This document shows positions 6,826 to 9,745 of a DNA stretch of 9,745 bases, in pieces. A program made the translations under genes and the position numbers. Position 1 is the stretch's first letter; each line of letters opens with the position of its first letter. The notes under the pieces were generated by a model. The model was given only the letters and a program-made list of their open reading frames with translations. It searched no databases and was not told the DNA's origin. The DNA comes from an archaeon. Its GTDB lineage: Archaea; Asgardarchaeota; Hermodarchaeia; Hermodarchaeales; Hermodarchaeaceae. The stretch is taken from the NCBI GenBank assembly GCA_016550415.1, contig JABXGU010000612.1, positions 1 to 9,745 on the forward strand, written 5' to 3'.

Positions 6826-6833
6826 CTATAAAA
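6826..6833 (-). promoter_or_regulatory. Putative TATA box of glmS
   Basis: TTTTATAG in glmS orientation lies about 93 nt upstream of the GTG start. Archaeal spacing would put the transcription start near 6802, leaving a leader of about 65 nt. No clear BRE is visible. The box abuts the inverted repeat at 6833-6863. Confidence 0.45.
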
Positions 6834-6863
6834 TTAACTGTTTTTACGTAAAAAAGAGTTAAT
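6833..6863. promoter_or_regulatory. Large inverted repeat between thrC and glmS (operator or hairpin)
   Basis: The core TTTTTACGTAAAAA (6841-6854) is a perfect 14-bp palindrome. It is flanked by ATTAACT (6833-6839) and its exact reverse complement AGTTAAT (6857-6863), with spacers of 1 and 2 nt. It lies just upstream of, and touches, the glmS TATA-like box, so a repressor or activator site is plausible. It also lies 46 nt beyond the thrC stop and could form a 3'-end hairpin for that transcript. Confidence 0.5.
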
Positions 6864-6908
6864 AATTTATGGATTAAACAATTTCCCTAAATGCTTGATT
6901 TGATGCAA

Positions 6909-8168
6909 TTATTTGAGGTTCAAAGCGGCTTTGAGCTGCTGAAGGTCTGGGTCGATTACAGGAGGCGGCTGGACACTTTTTATCACTGTATCTTGGTCCT
7001 TAAGACCGGCACCTGTTGCCTCTATTAGAATTGTCTCAGCTGGATCTTGGGCTCCGCTTTCAATCTGATGAATTAGACCCGCGAGACCGGTAACTCCAGT
7101 TGGTTCTGCGAAGATTCCTTCATTCTTCGCTAGTAGGCGTTGGGCTTTAAGGATGAGATCGTCGTCCACGGCAACAGCAGTTCCTTTCGATTCGCGTACT
7201 GCAGTCAGTGCTAGATCACCATCCCAAGGCAGTGGATCACATAATCCTTCAGCTACTGTGTGTGGAGAATCCCAGGGTTGGATTTCGAAGGGAGGCTGAT
7301 TCGATTTGAATGCACGCACGAGTGGTGCGCAGCCTGTTGCTTGTACAGCAATCATTCGGGGCTGATTTGTTACAAGGTCTAGTCTGTTGAATTCTGTGAA
7401 GCCACGCCATTGTCCACCGAGTAGTCCACCTGCACCCACTTGAACATATGCGACATCTGGTGCCTTCCAGTCCAACTGCTCGATGATTTCATATGCAAGT
7501 GTTTTTGGTCCCTCTGCTTGGTAGGGATTGAAGGGACCAAAGCTGGGACAGGGAGTCCATCCATAGGCTTTGCTTGCCTTCCTGAGGAGTTGTACTGTTG
7601 GATCATCACCTTTATGGAGTCCTCGTAGTCTGACAACCTTGGCGCCGTAGAGAAGAAGCTGGGCTATTTTCCCCATTGGTGCAATATCTGGTACGAAGCA
7701 AAAACAAGCTAGCCCTGCTTTGGCACAGTATGCAGCAAGGGCAGCTGCAGCATTCCCACTACTCGCTGAAGCAAGAGTTGTTGAGCCGTGTTCAATTGCT
7801 TTTGAAACTCCAACAGTCATTGGACGATCCTTGAAGGACCAGGTTGGATTGCGCGTTTCATCCTTAATGTACAGATTTTGAAGTCCCAGAGTCTTTGCAA
7901 GTCTTTTACTCTTGAGAAGGGGAGTTCCGCCTTCTCCAAGACTTACAATATTGTCCTTGTTTTTTACAGGGAGAAGTTCAAAGTAGCTCCAAACACCTAG
8001 GGGACGCGAAGACAGAGTTTGTCGTGTGATAACTTCCTGTATGCGTGTGAAATCATACTGGGGGTCCAGACGAGCTCCACAATTGGGTGTCGTACAAGAA
8101 TAGGGCTTAGCTTTAGAAGGGTATTCTTTTCCACATTTGGGGCATTTGAGATGTGTGACATATGACAT
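6909..8168 (-). CDS. thrC: Threonine synthase with N-terminal zinc ribbon (PLP fold type II)
   Basis: ThrC converts O-phosphohomoserine to threonine using pyridoxal phosphate. The 419 residues start with a zinc ribbon (Cys9, Cys12, Cys25, Cys30), as in many archaeal ThrC proteins. The substrate loop (SLGEGGTPLL, 76-85), the PLP lysine in SFKDR (Lys113), SSGNAA (136-141), a glycine-rich phosphate loop (VGAGGLLGG, 244-252) and ATGAGLKD (384-391) follow in normal order. ATG 8168 is supported by GAGGAT at 8174-8179, inside the end of the upstream gene. That gene's stop is only 2 bp away, so the two are cotranscribed. Close paralogues such as cysteate synthase share this fold, so the reaction is inferred from overall match. 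Confidence 0.88.
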   Translation of the reverse strand: MSYVTHLKCPKCGKEYPSKAKPYSCTTPNCGARLDPQYDFTRIQEVITRQTLSSRPLGVWSYFELLPVKNKDNIVSLGEGGTPLLKSKRLAKTLGLQNLYIKDETRNPTWSFKDRPMTVGVSKAIEHGSTTLASASSGNAAAALAAYCAKAGLACFCFVPDIAPMGKIAQLLLYGAKVVRLRGLHKGDDPTVQLLRKASKAYGWTPCPSFGPFNPYQAEGPKTLAYEIIEQLDWKAPDVAYVQVGAGGLLGGQWRGFTEFNRLDLVTNQPRMIAVQATGCAPLVRAFKSNQPPFEIQPWDSPHTVAEGLCDPLPWDGDLALTAVRESKGTAVAVDDDLILKAQRLLAKNEGIFAEPTGVTGLAGLIHQIESGAQDPAETILIEATGAGLKDQDTVIKSVQPPPVIDPDLQQLKAALNLK

Positions 8169-8170
8169 AA

Positions 8171-8827
8171 TTAATCCTCAGGTTGTGTTATGCGCCGCAA
8201 AGCAGTGACTCCATCACGAATTAATGCATATCGCTCGGAAAGCCCTATCAAATATTCATAAAGTGTGGTATAATCAGAACTACTTCGAAGTGTCGGTTTT
8301 TCATCCAGCTCCTCAAGAAGCGTAAGGTCACGCATTCGGAAAGTTCGTCGTAGAGTAATGGCAATTCTGTAGCCATCTTCTCGTTGCAACCGCGTCTGTA
8401 GTCGTTGTGGAACTAGATTCCGAAGATTTCTGATACGTTTGGAAATTAATGAAGGGTTTTCCATAATGGCCAGACAGGCCGACAACAAGAAGGTGTTCGC
8501 CATAATTTCATATTCCCACCAAGTCTGGGGTCGACCTTCTATGGCTAGGTTGAGTGCAGCCATTAGACAACGTTGGCTCGACTCTTTTTGCTCTATAAGG
8601 TGAAAGAGGTCTGCAGCTTCAAGGAGTAGACCAGCTGCCCGTATTGGAAAATGTTGTCTCCAGTAATATTCTCCGCTTATTAAGACAATTACAAGGGCTT
8701 CATCCAATTGATTTGCATTACGAAGGCGCCATTCTTCTTGTAGATATTTTCCTAACTTGGTTTGTGCAACTTCAGGACTAGGCGATGTCATCAAGCCCGT
8801 CAAACGTAACTCCGCCTCAGTTGCCAA
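8171..8827 (-). CDS. Unrecognised all-helical protein, first gene of the thrC operon
   Basis: The 218 residues from TTG 8827 show no signal peptide or membrane segment. They look almost entirely helical: repeated amphipathic stretches such as RAAGLLLEAADLFHLIEQKE followed by SSQRCLMAALNLA recall TPR/SNAP-like helical hairpins, but the match is too weak to name a family. The C-terminal half is Arg-rich (IRNLRNLVPQRLQTRLQRED). The frame stays open upstream of TTG 8827 for 25 more codons (LILQRLWLELRDQ and on) back to a TGA. A strong GGAGG (8891-8895) sits 6 nt before ATT 8884 and 9 nt before CTG 8881, while nothing resembling an SD precedes TTG 8827. The real start may therefore be a non-AUG codon near 8881-8884. 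It is followed after 2 bp by thrC, hinting at a linked but unknown role. Confidence 0.7.
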   Translation of the reverse strand: MATEAELRLTGLMTSPSPEVAQTKLGKYLQEEWRLRNANQLDEALVIVLISGEYYWRQHFPIRAAGLLLEAADLFHLIEQKESSQRCLMAALNLAIEGRPQTWWEYEIMANTFLLSACLAIMENPSLISKRIRNLRNLVPQRLQTRLQREDGYRIAITLRRTFRMRDLTLLEELDEKPTLRSSSDYTTLYEYLIGLSERYALIRDGVTALRRITQPED

Positions 8828-8884
8828 GAATCGGTGTTGATTGCCAATTTGGTCACGTAGTTCAAGCCATAATCTCTGCAGAAT

Positions 8885-9028
8885 GAGACGCCTCCAAAGC
8901 AGATTTCATTCTTACATTTAAAAAGGATAGCAAATACCATTGCGGAGAGGTCATATTTTTTCCTAGTTGTTAGAGCATAGACCAAAGGTTTTTGTTGGCT
9001 AATCGACTGTATCATTCGGTGGCATTAG
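8885..9028. promoter_or_regulatory. Divergent promoter region of the helical-protein/thrC operon and the transglutaminase gene
   Basis: On the minus strand TTTTTAAAT (8916-8924) is a good TATA candidate. It predicts a transcription start near 8894-8896, right at the GGAGG of 8891-8895, and so a very short leader. On the + strand CATATTTTTT near 8952-8961 is a weak candidate for the transglutaminase gene. GGTGG at 9018-9022 is a likely ribosome site, 6 nt before GTG 9029. The minus ORF running through here (8800-9015) looks like a shadow. Confidence 0.4.
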
Positions 9029-9745
9029 GTGGTTTCTCCAAAGAAACTATTGGCAGTCATTTCTGTCATGCTCATTATTTGGCTAATTCTTTCTCTACTT
9101 TTACCACCATTATTTGCCCCAGTAACTCGGCAAGATCCCTACGAGGAAGTACCTGATATTGGTTCAGGAATCATCGTGGGAACAGGTCAAGACCCGCTAA
9201 CTAATTTAACTTTTGATACATTCCCTTTTGATATTGATTGGACCTTTGACCCATTCATGACTGTTGCTATTGTTACTCCATCAGTTAATCCGCGATATTG
9301 GCGACAAACAGCTTATGACGATTATACAAGAACAGAATGGGAGAAGAGTAACACTACGAGAGAAACTCTTAATGAAGTTCCAGATAGTAGCAATAAATAT
9401 ACTATTGTCCAAAACATCACTCATGGTCTTGGTGGATCCTTACAGTTACTTAGTCTTTGGCCTAACCCCAAGATCATACAAAATTCTATTTTATGTGATG
9501 GTTTCTCTGTTTCAGATCCCTATGATCTTTATGTTGATGATTATAACACTGTGATACTCGATGCCCGGTTCCAAGATAATGAAACAAGTTCTCTTCAGTA
9601 TGAAGTTACATTTGATGCCCTGGATTGGACCAGTATACGCCCAATATCACAATCTGCAAGCAACACTCCGGCTACAATTTTGGCACAATATCAAAGCCAA
9701 GGAATAAGTGTATTAAGTCCAGCAACACGAGCTGATATTCAGTCA
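9029..9745 (+). CDS. Membrane-anchored transglutaminase-like (TgpA/DUF3488-type) protein, 3' partial
   Basis: The frame is open from GTG 9029 to the window end, giving 239 residues. The N-terminus MVSPKKLLAVISVMLIIWLI has two lysines and then a long hydrophobic run to about residue 30, a signal anchor or signal peptide. ATG 9068 would remove the charged part, so GTG 9029 with GGTGG upstream (9018-9022) is preferred; an in-frame TAG precedes at 9026-9028. The rest would lie outside the membrane. It carries RYWRQTAYDDYTRTEW (89-104), matching the YWR..aYD.YTG.gW motif typical of the extracellular region before the transglutaminase core in TgpA-like proteins. The catalytic Cys-His-Asp domain would lie beyond the window. 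Expected role: cell-surface transglutaminase or protease-like activity on envelope proteins (inference). Confidence 0.75.
   Translation, partial: MVSPKKLLAVISVMLIIWLILSLLLPPLFAPVTRQDPYEEVPDIGSGIIVGTGQDPLTNLTFDTFPFDIDWTFDPFMTVAIVTPSVNPRYWRQTAYDDYTRTEWEKSNTTRETLNEVPDSSNKYTIVQNITHGLGGSLQLLSLWPNPKIIQNSILCDGFSVSDPYDLYVDDYNTVILDARFQDNETSSLQYEVTFDALDWTSIRPISQSASNTPATILAQYQSQGISVLSPATRADIQS

Noticed and set aside
6736..6908. glmS ribozyme or riboswitch
   Set aside because: No recognisable ribozyme core; the region is a short AT-rich promoter with DNA-type repeats.
8800..9015. Minus ORF of 71 codons overlapping the start of the helical protein
   Set aside because: It overlaps the divergent promoter region and a better frame, and has no family resemblance.
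9264..9554. Plus-strand ORF of 96 codons near the window end
   Set aside because: It lies in another frame inside the transglutaminase-like gene, whose frame carries the anchor and YWR motif.
1..9745. CRISPR array, tRNA, rRNA, insertion sequence or defence island
   Set aside because: No regular spacer repeats, cloverleaf, rRNA-like sequence, transposase motif or terminal inverted repeats were seen.

Overview
The window looks archaeal. Several starts are preceded by Shine-Dalgarno sequences of archaeal or general type (AGGTGA, AGGAGC, GAGGAT). GTG and TTG starts are common, and AT-rich TATA-like boxes can be picked out upstream of glmS and of the 8171-8827 gene. The gene mix is housekeeping anabolism beside large secreted or membrane proteins. 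It would suit a free-living archaeon of moderate GC content, possibly of the Asgard or Thermoplasmata type, but nothing here fixes the lineage.

Layout. (1) Positions 1-2018, + strand: the 3' part of a secreted metzincin-type zinc metallopeptidase with a propeptide-like region, a HELGHLFGGTHD active site and two tandem copies of an unrecognised C-terminal domain. Its true start lies upstream of the window. (2) Positions 2019-2996: almost 1 kb without a clearly intact gene. On the minus strand it holds a 58-codon ORF followed by an in-frame TAG and further protein-like sequence, and a second ORF interrupted by an in-frame TGA. These look like decaying genes. Two strong hairpins sit just downstream of argF. 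(3) Positions 2997-4013, minus: an ornithine-carbamoyltransferase-like enzyme, divergent from (4) a TatD-family metal-dependent hydrolase at 4110-4892, +. (5) Positions 4909-6735, minus: glmS, convergent with tatD and only 16 bp from it. (6) Positions 6736-6908: an elaborate glmS upstream region with a TATA-like box, a large inverted repeat and three CTGTGTTT repeats. (7) Positions 6909-8827, minus: a two-gene operon of an unrecognised helical protein followed after 2 bp by a zinc-ribbon threonine synthase. (8) Positions 9029-9745, +: the N-terminal part of a membrane-anchored transglutaminase-type (TgpA/DUF3488-like) protein, cut by the window end and starting at a GTG.

The metabolic genes cover arginine (carbamoyltransferase), amino-sugar (GlmS) and threonine (ThrC) synthesis. 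They are separate transcription units and do not form one pathway. I see no defence system, CRISPR array, transposase, tRNA or rRNA. The most unusual points are the interrupted ORFs at 2157-2722, the altered substrate loops of the carbamoyltransferase, the glmS control region, and a possible non-AUG start for the helical protein.
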